Positions 35,923 through 43,841 of a stretch of DNA of 64,000 nucleotides are shown here, piece by piece. The stretch spans positions 22,509-86,508 of the forward strand of contig JAPLFL010000104.1 of the NCBI GenBank assembly GCA_026390695.1, written 5' to 3'. This DNA is from Candidatus Kapaibacterium sp. Lineage in GTDB: Bacteria > Bacteroidota > Ignavibacteria > Kapaibacteriales > UBA2268. The first letter of the stretch is position 1. Each line of letters begins with the position of its first letter. The notes under the pieces were generated by a model, which made no database searches, was not told the origin of the DNA, and saw nothing but the letters and a program-made list of their open reading frames with translations. The translations under genes were made by a program, and so were the position numbers.

Positions 35923-36693
35923 TTATTTAAAATTCGTGAAATAATGAAGCGCTATTCCGGCTGCTACTCCAACGTTCAAGGAATCAGTTTTTCCAGTCCC
36001 GCGAATCTTGAACTCCTTAGTTAAAATCTTTTTTACTTTTTCTGATATACCTTCGGATTCATTTCCGAATACGATCCCGAATTTCTTCTGAGGTGAAATC
36101 TTATCTATATAAGTTTTTGCACCAAGTGAAGCACCAAAACATTCAAAATCCTTATAATTTGAACTTATATATTCAGAAAGATTTTCAGTTGTTACAATTG
36201 ATGACCGAAAAATTGAACCCATAGTTGCTCTAACAGTTTTTGAATTGTACTTATCAGCAGATTCATTCCCTAATATCACTTGATTTATCCCGAACCAGTC
36301 TGCTGTTCTGATTATAGTACCAACATTACCGGGATCTGAAACACCGTCCAAAACTATGAAAGGTTTATTGAAATTAGGTGTTATTTCTTTGATTACTCCA
36401 ACTGCAATTATACTTTGTGGTGATTTAGTCTCACTCAACTGATCAAAGTGAAGTTTACTTGCAGTATAAATAGCCACACCTTTATTAGCATACGTATCAG
36501 CAAGAGCTAATGCTTCTTGCGACGGATGATCGCGTAAGACTAAAAGCTCAACTTCAAAATCGCTGTTAAGTAATTCATTGCACAATTTTTCTCCTTCGAC
36601 CAGAAATAACCCATTCTGCTCACGCATAGGTTTCTTGTGAAGAGAACGAATTAATTTACTTAGTCTCTGTGAAATTTGTACACTAAAATGCAT
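35923..36693 (-). CDS. SpoU/TrmH-family RNA 2'-O-methyltransferase
   Basis: 256 aa. An N-terminal substrate-binding domain (KKPMREQNGLFLVEGEKLCN) is followed by the SPOUT knot. Motif 1 is VLDGVSDPGNVGTIIRTADW, motif 2 is FGIVFGNESEGIS and motif 3 is GKTDSLNVGVAAGIALHYF. The enzyme methylates the ribose of an rRNA or tRNA nucleotide. The family cannot be resolved further to RlmB or TrmH by eye, but the N-terminal domain favours an rRNA target. It is upstream of plsY by 71 nt. Confidence 0.92.
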   Translation of the reverse strand: MHFSVQISQRLSKLIRSLHKKPMREQNGLFLVEGEKLCNELLNSDFEVELLVLRDHPSQEALALADTYANKGVAIYTASKLHFDQLSETKSPQSIIAVGVIKEITPNFNKPFIVLDGVSDPGNVGTIIRTADWFGINQVILGNESADKYNSKTVRATMGSIFRSSIVTTENLSEYISSNYKDFECFGASLGAKTYIDKISPQKKFGIVFGNESEGISEKVKKILTKEFKIRGTGKTDSLNVGVAAGIALHYFTNFK

Positions 36694-36815
36694 AATCGAA
36701 TTTAATAGTTTATATAATTTTCTAAAGAATCATTGATTCAAATCAAAATTAATAAAACTCAACTACAATTGCACTATAAAAGTAGTCTGATTCAAAATTA
36801 TTTCTAAAATATAAA

Positions 36816-38210
36816 TTATTCGGATTTTAATTCATTAGCTATGATAAAAGCACCGCTTATGATATTTGTAGTAAATATTGGTGTCATTACAGCATTGAAT
36901 TTTCTGTTTATCAATCCTAAAGCAGATCCACTAAATGTAAATGATTGCATTTCAGATGACATTAACAATTTATCGAATTTATCTTTAATTAATTTAGCTT
37001 CAATTCCCTCAAACAATTCAAAAAAAGTTAAATCGCTAAAATTCACACCAGTACTTGAGTTTTGGTTAAAGTAGAGAATTTTTCCATCAACATCCAGATT
37101 AAGGATCATACTTGGTATATGCTCAAAAATATAGTCCAGCACTAATTTATTTTCATTCAGCTGCATTAGTGTTTTCTTTTGACCGGTATGATCTGTAATT
37201 AGTCCGACTAATCCTCCGACAGCCCCATCTATATCAGTAAATGGAGTTTTATAAAATATTATATTATAATTTTTCTCATCTACATTACGATATTCAGCTT
37301 CGTAAACCTGCATCCCTCCCTTTGAAAGCAATTCACTGTCATATTTGGAAAAGATATCATCAGTATTATTAGGAAAAGTTTCTATCTCATGATAAGAAAT
37401 AATTTTATCTTTACATTGACTCGTAAATGATTCAAAAGCCTTATTACATCCAATATATAAAAGCTCTTTATTCTTGAAGAAAATCGGAAAAGGAATCGCA
37501 TCGATTATTTCCTGAAGTAAATATGCCTGATAACGATGATGAGTCTTACTTTCTTGTAAAGCCGCTACAGTTCTCTGATGTTCTGAAATTTCAAGTTGTA
37601 AATTTAATGTTCTTTCCTGAACAAGCTGTTCCAAACGAGTACGAAATTCTTTTAATTCACCTTCATATACTTTTTTTTGGGTCACATCGGTTAATGTGAT
37701 ATATGCATAGTCATTACCGGATATTTTATCTTTAAATTTTCGGCTATCAAGACGAATAAACAAATCCTCATTGTTCAGATTCATCTCAAGTTCACATGTT
37801 ATATTTCTGTCATTTTCAAACAATGTATCAATGAATCCAAAAAATTTATTCTTATTATTATTTCTGACAAACCTGAACAGAAGCCGACCAAGCAAGCGTT
37901 TCTTTTCCATTCCGAACATTGAACAGGCAGTAAAATTTGCATCAAGAATAAGGCCTTTATCATCAATTGTTAAATAACCAATTGGTGCTGAATTATAAAG
38001 TTCAGCATATTTCTTTTTATCGTCATTAATATCTTTATTCGATCGCCTTAAAGCTTTATTTTGAATTTCAAGTTCTTTCTTTTCATTGTAAATTTGAGTT
38101 AGAATTTCTAATTTATCTTCAATGCTAAAAGAGTCAAAGTCTGCACTGGAAAAGCTATTTGAGTTAATTTCAAATTGCTTGACATTCCCATTTTCTTTTA
38201 TGTTTTTCAA
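36816..38210 (-). CDS. Soluble multi-PAS protein without an output domain
   Basis: 464 aa. A coiled-coil start (about 30-70) is followed by PAS 1 (about 66-180, AELYNSAPIGYLTIDDKGLI). A second coil follows (about 185-215, RTRLEQLVQERTLNLQLEIS), then PAS 2 (about 228-340, DAIPFPIFFKNKELLYIGCN) and PAS 3 (about 350-460, IFEHIPSMILNLDVDGKILY). The protein stops after PAS 3. There is no histidine kinase, GGDEF, EAL or HTH segment and no membrane helix. It may sense a small ligand and act through protein contact, or be the sensor half of a split system. There is no partner gene beside it and no frameshift evidence downstream. Confidence 0.85.
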   Translation of the reverse strand: MKNIKENGNVKQFEINSNSFSSADFDSFSIEDKLEILTQIYNEKKELEIQNKALRRSNKDINDDKKKYAELYNSAPIGYLTIDDKGLILDANFTACSMFGMEKKRLLGRLLFRFVRNNNKNKFFGFIDTLFENDRNITCELEMNLNNEDLFIRLDSRKFKDKISGNDYAYITLTDVTQKKVYEGELKEFRTRLEQLVQERTLNLQLEISEHQRTVAALQESKTHHRYQAYLLQEIIDAIPFPIFFKNKELLYIGCNKAFESFTSQCKDKIISYHEIETFPNNTDDIFSKYDSELLSKGGMQVYEAEYRNVDEKNYNIIFYKTPFTDIDGAVGGLVGLITDHTGQKKTLMQLNENKLVLDYIFEHIPSMILNLDVDGKILYFNQNSSTGVNFSDLTFFELFEGIEAKLIKDKFDKLLMSSEMQSFTFSGSALGLINRKFNAVMTPIFTTNIISGAFIIANELKSE

Positions 38211-38335
38211 TTATACTCCGAACTATTTTGCTTGACTTGACTTTATGAACTGGATTTTATCTGATTTTGTAAATTTTTATTATCGAACTTAATGAATAAA
38301 TAATTTATTGAAAAGTAATTTAAAAAATTTCGGTT

Positions 38336-40006
38336 TTAATCATTAGTATTCTTATTAGTCTTATAAAAATTGATCAGATTATTTGTAGAGCAATCATGAG
38401 AATTTACTTTGTTATCTGATTTAAGTTCAGGGAGAATAATCCCCGCAAGCTGCTTTCCAAGCTCAACTCCCCATTGATCGAAAGGATTAACATTCCAGAT
38501 GATACCTTGTACTAAAACTTTATGTTCATAAAAAGCTATAAGAGTTCCCAAATTACGTGGGTTTAAATTTTTAATTAAAATTGAATTTGACGGTTTGTTT
38601 CCGGCAAAGATTTTATGATATTTTATCTCATTGATTTCATCATCGGATTTACCCTGATTTCTAAGCTCGGCTGTTATTTCCGATTCTGTCTTTCCACGCA
38701 TCAGTGCTTCAGTTTGAGCAAAAAAGTTTGATAATAATTTTTCATGATGATCAATAAAATCAGAAAAATTTTCATTGCCAAGATTATGAACAAAGGCAAT
38801 AAAATCGCTTGCTATTTTTTGAGTACTTTGATGAATAAGTTGGAAAAAAGAATGTTGAGAATTTGTGCCTGCAGATCCCCATATCACCGGTCCAGTCTGA
38901 TATTCTACTGATAATGAATTTTTATCGGTACATTTTCCATTGCTTTCCATATCCAATTGTTGTAGAAATTCGGGCAGCTTTGATAGATACTGGCTGTATG
39001 GAATAATTGCATAAGTTGGAATATCAAGAAAATTTCTATACCAAATCCCTATCAGAGCCATTATCACGGGTATATTATGGTTAAATTGTTCATTACGGAA
39101 ATGAATATCGGCATCATAAGCGCCTTTAAGTAATTCCTCGAAATTATTATAACCGATAAATAAAGAAATTGACAGTCCTATGGCTGACCACAACGAATAA
39201 CGCCCACCGACCCAATCCCAAAATTCAAACATATTTTCTAAATTGATCCCAAACCTTTGAACTGCATCTTTATTGGTTGATAAAGCAACAAAATGCTTGG
39301 AAATATCGTCTTGACTTGTGTTAGAGTGCGACAGGAACCAATTCTTAGCCGTTTGAGCATTCGTCATGGTTTCCTGTGTGGTAAAAGTTTTTGATGCAAT
39401 GATAAAAAGTGTTGTTTCGTAGTTAAGTCTTTTCAGAGTTTCACTAATGTGCGCTCCATCAACGTTTGACACAAAATGAACCTTTAAATCCGGGATAGCA
39501 TAGTGTTTCAGGGCTTCGCAGACCATTGCCGGTCCAAGATCGGAACCACCTATTCCAATATTAACAATATCTGTAAACTTCTTTCCATTAAAACCTGAAA
39601 TTTCCGCAGAATGGAATTTATCAGTGAAAATTTTAATCTTCTCCAAAATTCTCTTTATTTCAGGCATTACGTTGAAATTATCAACCAAAACGGGCTCGGT
39701 ACCAAAATTACGTAATGCAGTGTGAAGAACAGCTCTATGCTCGGTATTATTAATTTTAATACCTGTAAACATCTGTTCGATTTTATCTTTTAAACCGGCT
39801 TCAGAAGCAAGCGAGTATAATTCTTCAATAATATTTTCATTTATTAGATTCTTTGAATAGTCGAAAAGAAAATCCTTGAACAAAACATGAAATTTATCAA
39901 ATCTGGATTGATCCGATTCAAATTCATGACGTAAACTCATGGTCTTTGCATCATCGGCTAATTTGAGCAACTGAGCCCATGGAGCAGTTTTATTTATTAC
40001 TTCCAT
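38336..40006 (-). CDS. pgi: Glucose-6-phosphate isomerase
   Basis: 556 aa from the ATG at 40006 (MEVINKTAPWAQLLKLADD); the frame continues upstream to 40045 but would add a non-homologous leader. The enzyme interconverts glucose 6-phosphate and fructose 6-phosphate. The landmarks are NIGIGGSDLGPAMVCEAL, VGGRYSLWSAIGLS, QLDMESNGK and the late GVELGKQLAG with the catalytic lysine. This is the long (E. coli-like) type. The start overlaps the end of the upstream tlpA-like gene by 17 nt, so the two are co-transcribed. Confidence 0.96.
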   Translation of the reverse strand: MEVINKTAPWAQLLKLADDAKTMSLRHEFESDQSRFDKFHVLFKDFLFDYSKNLINENIIEELYSLASEAGLKDKIEQMFTGIKINNTEHRAVLHTALRNFGTEPVLVDNFNVMPEIKRILEKIKIFTDKFHSAEISGFNGKKFTDIVNIGIGGSDLGPAMVCEALKHYAIPDLKVHFVSNVDGAHISETLKRLNYETTLFIIASKTFTTQETMTNAQTAKNWFLSHSNTSQDDISKHFVALSTNKDAVQRFGINLENMFEFWDWVGGRYSLWSAIGLSISLFIGYNNFEELLKGAYDADIHFRNEQFNHNIPVIMALIGIWYRNFLDIPTYAIIPYSQYLSKLPEFLQQLDMESNGKCTDKNSLSVEYQTGPVIWGSAGTNSQHSFFQLIHQSTQKIASDFIAFVHNLGNENFSDFIDHHEKLLSNFFAQTEALMRGKTESEITAELRNQGKSDDEINEIKYHKIFAGNKPSNSILIKNLNPRNLGTLIAFYEHKVLVQGIIWNVNPFDQWGVELGKQLAGIILPELKSDNKVNSHDCSTNNLINFYKTNKNTND

Positions 40007-40589
40007 TGTACATTTCACTCTTAATTGCATTCTGTAATGCATCAATAAATACTTGTTTAGTCTTCATTCCAACAAATTTTTGTGCAATATTCCCATGTGA
40101 ATCAATGATAAAAGTGGTTGGTACACCGGTTATGCCGCCGTAAGTTTCTTCAAGTGCGGGGTTACTAATAAATAATCTGTATGGGATACCAATTTTCTCT
40201 GCAAAAGATTTGACTGTTTCAGTGGCAGTAGCGGGATCTCTTTCCATATTAACACCGATTACAATTATTTGTTCTTTAAAATAAAGTTTACTGATCTGGA
40301 TAATATCAGGTAATTCAGCTCTGCAAGGCGGACACCATGTGCCCCAGAAGTTCAATAGTACCACTTTTCCTTTTGTGATTTCTGAAAATGAACTTTCCTT
40401 GCCATTTTCAACAAATCTGAAATCTGTAGCTTTATTTTTACCGTTAGATTTCACAGCATCTATTTTATAAATTCTTGGTACAATTTTTTCATCAGTTTGA
40501 CCTTCATTCTTTTTTGAAGAACATTCAAAAATCGTAATGGCAAGTAATATAAAGGCAACAACTAAAGTAAAACGCTGAAATAATCTCAT
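39990..40589 (-). CDS. TlpA/ResA-like lipoprotein thioredoxin
   Basis: 199 aa from the ATG at 40589, which is preceded by GGAG 7 nt upstream. A lipoprotein signal ends at IFECSSKK with a lipidation-type Cys. The thioredoxin fold has the active site GTWCPPCRAE and the cis-Pro region GVTGVPTTF-like (GGITGVPTTFII). Members reduce disulfides in the periplasm, for example on apocytochrome c. No ccm/ccs genes are adjacent. The overlap with pgi is probably incidental operon packing. Confidence 0.9.
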   Translation of the reverse strand: MRLFQRFTLVVAFILLAITIFECSSKKNEGQTDEKIVPRIYKIDAVKSNGKNKATDFRFVENGKESSFSEITKGKVVLLNFWGTWCPPCRAELPDIIQISKLYFKEQIIVIGVNMERDPATATETVKSFAEKIGIPYRLFISNPALEETYGGITGVPTTFIIDSHGNIAQKFVGMKTKQVFIDALQNAIKSEMYNGSNK

Positions 40590-40601
40590 AAATAACTCCA
40601 A

Positions 40602-40753
40602 TAATAAAATATTTAATTTATTGACGGATAAATTTTTAAATAATTGTTAATTTAAAAAATGTAATGTTTCATTTTTTGGAACGAATTTTACTTGCATTAA
40701 TTACAAAGTTCATTAATTTGATTTTTTAGTTTTAATAAGGATTATAATTCAAA
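40602..40753. other. Divergent intergenic gap
   Basis: 152 AT-rich bases between tlpA-like (minus) and the double GT2 gene (plus). It must hold promoters for both. I see no clear TAnnTTTG box or operator palindrome. Confidence 0.3.
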
Positions 40754-43114
40754 ATGTTTAAAAATAAAAGTTCACTCTCAGTTTGCATCATTGCAAAAAA
40801 TGAAGAAAACAATTTAAGAGATTGCCTCGAATCAGTTAGAACCATTGCCGAAGAAATCATTTTGGTCGATACCGGATCAACAGATTCAACAATCGAAATT
40901 GCAAGAGAATACGGTGCAAAAATAATTGAATCTCCGTGGTGTGACGATTTTTCATATTCACGGAATATTTCAATTGAAAATGCGAGTTGCAAATATATAC
41001 TAATTATTGATGCAGATGAAAGATTAATAAATCCTGATCTTTTAATAGAAGCCATCACAAATAGCAAGCAGGAAATCGGTGCTTGGCTGATTGAGGTATG
41101 TTCAGAGGCAAGAAGAGCAGATGGAGGCACCGACAAATTCAAAACAAGTTTACTTCGCTTATTTATTAACCATCCCGAAGTTAGATTTTCAGGAATTATA
41201 CATGAACAAATCATAGAGCCACTTATCTCAATCGGAAAAAAAATTGAAAATACCCAAATACAGTTCTTTCATCTCGGATACTCTTTAACAATTGAACAGA
41301 TGAGGAAAAAAAATGAAAGAAACCTTCATTTACTTCAAAAAGCTTTATTGAAACAACCGGCTAATGCTCATAATTTATACCATCTTTCAAAAACATATCT
41401 GGCACTTGGAGATTTGAAAAATGCAGCAATAAATATTGAAAAATCTATAAAATTTGCAAATACAAATAGTGCGATTTACCCTCAATCCCTGAATTACGGA
41501 GCCATTATAGCCTTTCAGATGAAGGATTATAAATTAGCTCTGGAAAGATCAGCCAAATCACTTGAAATTGTAAACAACCAAATGTTTGCTAATTTTATCA
41601 TCGGTGAAACAATGAGTACTTTAGGAAGATTTCAAGATGCTCTTGACGCATATCTCAGATTAGATTTTGCTCGTCAAAATCCTGACACAATGGCACAAAT
41701 AATCGGTGATTACTATTTACCCCAAGAACAATATCATTATCGGGTTGGACGCAGCTATATCGGTCTTAAAGATTATAAAAAAGCTAGAATAGAATTTACA
41801 AGCGGGAACCTAATTAATCCAAACGATACATCTTGTCTTGTGGGATTAGGGAATGTAGCTTTTTCTGAAAATGATTACAAAAAAGCCAGATTCTATCTTA
41901 ATCAAGCATTAGCAATATCTCCGAATCAATCGGATTTGTTGTCTTTTATGAAACAGGTAGATGATATTGAAAATGCAAATAAATTATTAGTTCAGCATAG
42001 AAATGATCAAGAGCTAACAAATATTGATTTTAAAATTCAAGACAGTTCTAATGATTTTAATGCCAGTAATTCTTACAAAGATGAATTATTTCCGTTTATT
42101 ACACTTGCGATGATTGTAAAAAACGAAGAGAAATTTCTCGATGGCTGCCTTGAGAGCGTCAAAGGAATTGTTGATGAAATAATTATAGTAGATACAGGAT
42201 CAACGGATACTACTAAAGAGATAGCGCAAAAACATGCCGCGAAAATATTTGATTTTGAATGGATAGGAGATTTTGCAGCAGCAAGAAATGAATCTCTGAA
42301 ACATTGTACGGGTAAATGGATATTATATCTTGATGCTGATGAACGATTAGACAGATTATATTCCAAAGATTTAAAATATATATTAGCCAATCTGCCCGAA
42401 GAAATCGGTGGCATCATTTGTACGATAGAAAGTGATCATTTGCAATTAACCGGATCTGTGGAAAATCATCGTGGTGGCTATCCTCGTATTTTCAGGAATT
42501 ACGGTTACCCGAAAATTCAGTTCCGCGGCCGTGTTCACGAGCAGATCACACCTTCAATCTTTGAACTTGGTAAAACAGTGCCCCTATCAGATGTTGTAAT
42601 CACACATCTTGGATATAATCAGAGCAGGGAAATAATGGAATCTAAAATAAAACGAAATTATCAAATGCTATTGGCACATGTTAATGAAGAACCCTTAAAC
42701 GGATATGCTTGGTATCAGCTTGGGCAGACACTTGCGCAGATGTCCATAATAAAAGAGGCTGAAGAAGCAATAAGATTTGCCATAAAAGTTGGCAGTTTAT
42801 CCTGTTCAGTTTATGCAAGTGCAGCAGCAACTTTATCACAGATAACAGGCAATCAGAAAAAGTTCTCAGAAGCATTAGAATGGGCGGATAAATCACTTTC
42901 GAGTGCCCCCAATCAAGTATATGCACTTAATTTAAAAGCTTATTCCTTACTTTATCTTGACAGAAATGAAGAAGCCGTTACAATTTTCGAAGAGGTTTTG
43001 AAACGATCAAGAGCTGCTCAGGGAGTTCCTCATTCTGGATTTGACATTCGGATACCAGAAGAAATAATTTTAAACGGAATAAATGAGGCTAAAAAGAAAT
43101 TAGGATTAAATTAA
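40754..43114 (+). CDS. Double family 2 glycosyltransferase with TPR repeats
   Basis: 786 aa in two homologous halves. Each half starts with a GT2 domain. The first is LSVCIIAKNEENNLRDCLES, then ILVDTGSTDST and ILIIDADERL. The second, from about 445, has LAMIVKNEEKFLDGCLES, IIVDTGSTDTT and ILYLDADERL. Each is followed by TPR helices (about 195-420 and 640-760). The DTGSTD and DADER motifs are intact in both, so both could be active. GT2-TPR fusions of this type are thought to glycosylate proteins or peptides. There is no membrane segment. It is a single gene followed by a repeat-rich gap. Confidence 0.9.
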   Translation: MFKNKSSLSVCIIAKNEENNLRDCLESVRTIAEEIILVDTGSTDSTIEIAREYGAKIIESPWCDDFSYSRNISIENASCKYILIIDADERLINPDLLIEAITNSKQEIGAWLIEVCSEARRADGGTDKFKTSLLRLFINHPEVRFSGIIHEQIIEPLISIGKKIENTQIQFFHLGYSLTIEQMRKKNERNLHLLQKALLKQPANAHNLYHLSKTYLALGDLKNAAINIEKSIKFANTNSAIYPQSLNYGAIIAFQMKDYKLALERSAKSLEIVNNQMFANFIIGETMSTLGRFQDALDAYLRLDFARQNPDTMAQIIGDYYLPQEQYHYRVGRSYIGLKDYKKARIEFTSGNLINPNDTSCLVGLGNVAFSENDYKKARFYLNQALAISPNQSDLLSFMKQVDDIENANKLLVQHRNDQELTNIDFKIQDSSNDFNASNSYKDELFPFITLAMIVKNEEKFLDGCLESVKGIVDEIIIVDTGSTDTTKEIAQKHAAKIFDFEWIGDFAAARNESLKHCTGKWILYLDADERLDRLYSKDLKYILANLPEEIGGIICTIESDHLQLTGSVENHRGGYPRIFRNYGYPKIQFRGRVHEQITPSIFELGKTVPLSDVVITHLGYNQSREIMESKIKRNYQMLLAHVNEEPLNGYAWYQLGQTLAQMSIIKEAEEAIRFAIKVGSLSCSVYASAAATLSQITGNQKKFSEALEWADKSLSSAPNQVYALNLKAYSLLYLDRNEEAVTIFEEVLKRSRAAQGVPHSGFDIRIPEEIILNGINEAKKKLGLN

Positions 43115-43197
43115 TCCATGTTTTTTCATTGGACCTTAATTACCTTATGATAATCGCTGTAGAAGCTGTTTAAAAAGAAGGATATTTATATAAATTG

Positions 43198-43312
43198 TCA
43201 TTTGTGCACATGAGACTGTGTAAAAAAGTCAATTCCTTGTCATTCCTGCGTATCAGCTATGTAAAAACTCACTACTTCTACTGAATTGTCATTCTTCCGA
43301 AAATAATCAATT
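43198..43312. repeat. Decayed fragments of MITE-like elements
   Basis: From 43198 there are broken pieces of the core (GTCATTTG, TGTCATTCCTGCGTAT) with a GAGACTGTG end at 43212. No complete inverse arm is present, so these are degraded copies. Confidence 0.6.
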
Positions 43313-43442
43313 GAGGTGTCTCATAAGTTTCGTTTCTGTCATTCCTGCGAATGCAGGAATCCCCTAAAGTGGCACTGGAAGGAGATTCCTGCTTTCGCAG
43401 GAATGACATTTTTGTTAAATATGAGGCTTTTGAGACGGCCTC
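43313..43442. repeat. Intact type 1 MITE-like element, 130 bp
   Basis: The cleanest copy in the window. Its ends are GAGGTGTCTCATAAG and CTTTTGAGACGGCCTC (inverse GAGGCCGTCTCAAAAG). Its core hairpin runs from GTCATTCC at 43338 to GGAATGAC at 43407. It has no coding capacity. Confidence 0.85.
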
Positions 43443-43479
43443 AATAATATTTTCATATTAATTTGTGATTTCTATAATC

Positions 43480-43768
43480 ATGACAGTTCCCGCGCATGCA
43501 GGAATCCCCATCCAGTACCAATCAGGGGATTCCTGCATTCGAGCTTGTGTGAAAACTATGAAATTCCAATGAAATGTCATTCCCGCGCATGCAGGAATCC
43601 CCATCCAGTACCAATCAGGGGATTCCTGCATTCGAGCTTGTGTGAAAACTATGAAATTCCAATGAAATGTCATTGGGATTCCTGCATTCGCATCAATGAC
43701 AGAAATTGAAGTTTTCACACAGTCTCATTCGCATCAATGACAGAAAAAGATAGTTTTCACACAAGCTC
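43480..43768. repeat. Complex of nested and tandemly duplicated type 2 MITE-like elements
   Basis: A variant end GAGCTTGTGTGAAAAC at 43541 is matched by its inverse at 43753-43768. Inside, a 93-bp unit is repeated exactly in tandem (43488-43580 and 43581-43673). A GTTTTCACACAGTCTC end lies at 43714-43729. The remaining sequence is palindrome-core fragments. Confidence 0.75.
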
Positions 43769-43785
43769 GTATGCATGAAAACAGT

Positions 43786-43820
43786 AAAAAAAGGCTCAAA
43801 CATTAGAGTCAGAGCCTTTT
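43786..43820 (-). terminator. Rho-independent terminator of the chemoreceptor operon
   Basis: On the minus strand AAAAGGCTC (43820-43812) pairs with GAGCCTTTT (43797-43789), followed by a run of T through 43786. It lies 22 nt after the receptor stop codon. Confidence 0.85.
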
Positions 43821-43841
43821 CCAAAATTCCCAAAAAGCTGA

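Noticed and set aside
40732..41214. 160-codon open frame antisense to the double glycosyltransferase
   Set aside because: It is opposite the conserved GT2 core, and its peptide is a complement of those motifs.
43458..43718. Minus-strand open frame of 86 codons with an internal peptide repeat
   Set aside because: The peptide repeat is the 93-bp DNA duplication inside MITE-like sequence, and it has no start signal.
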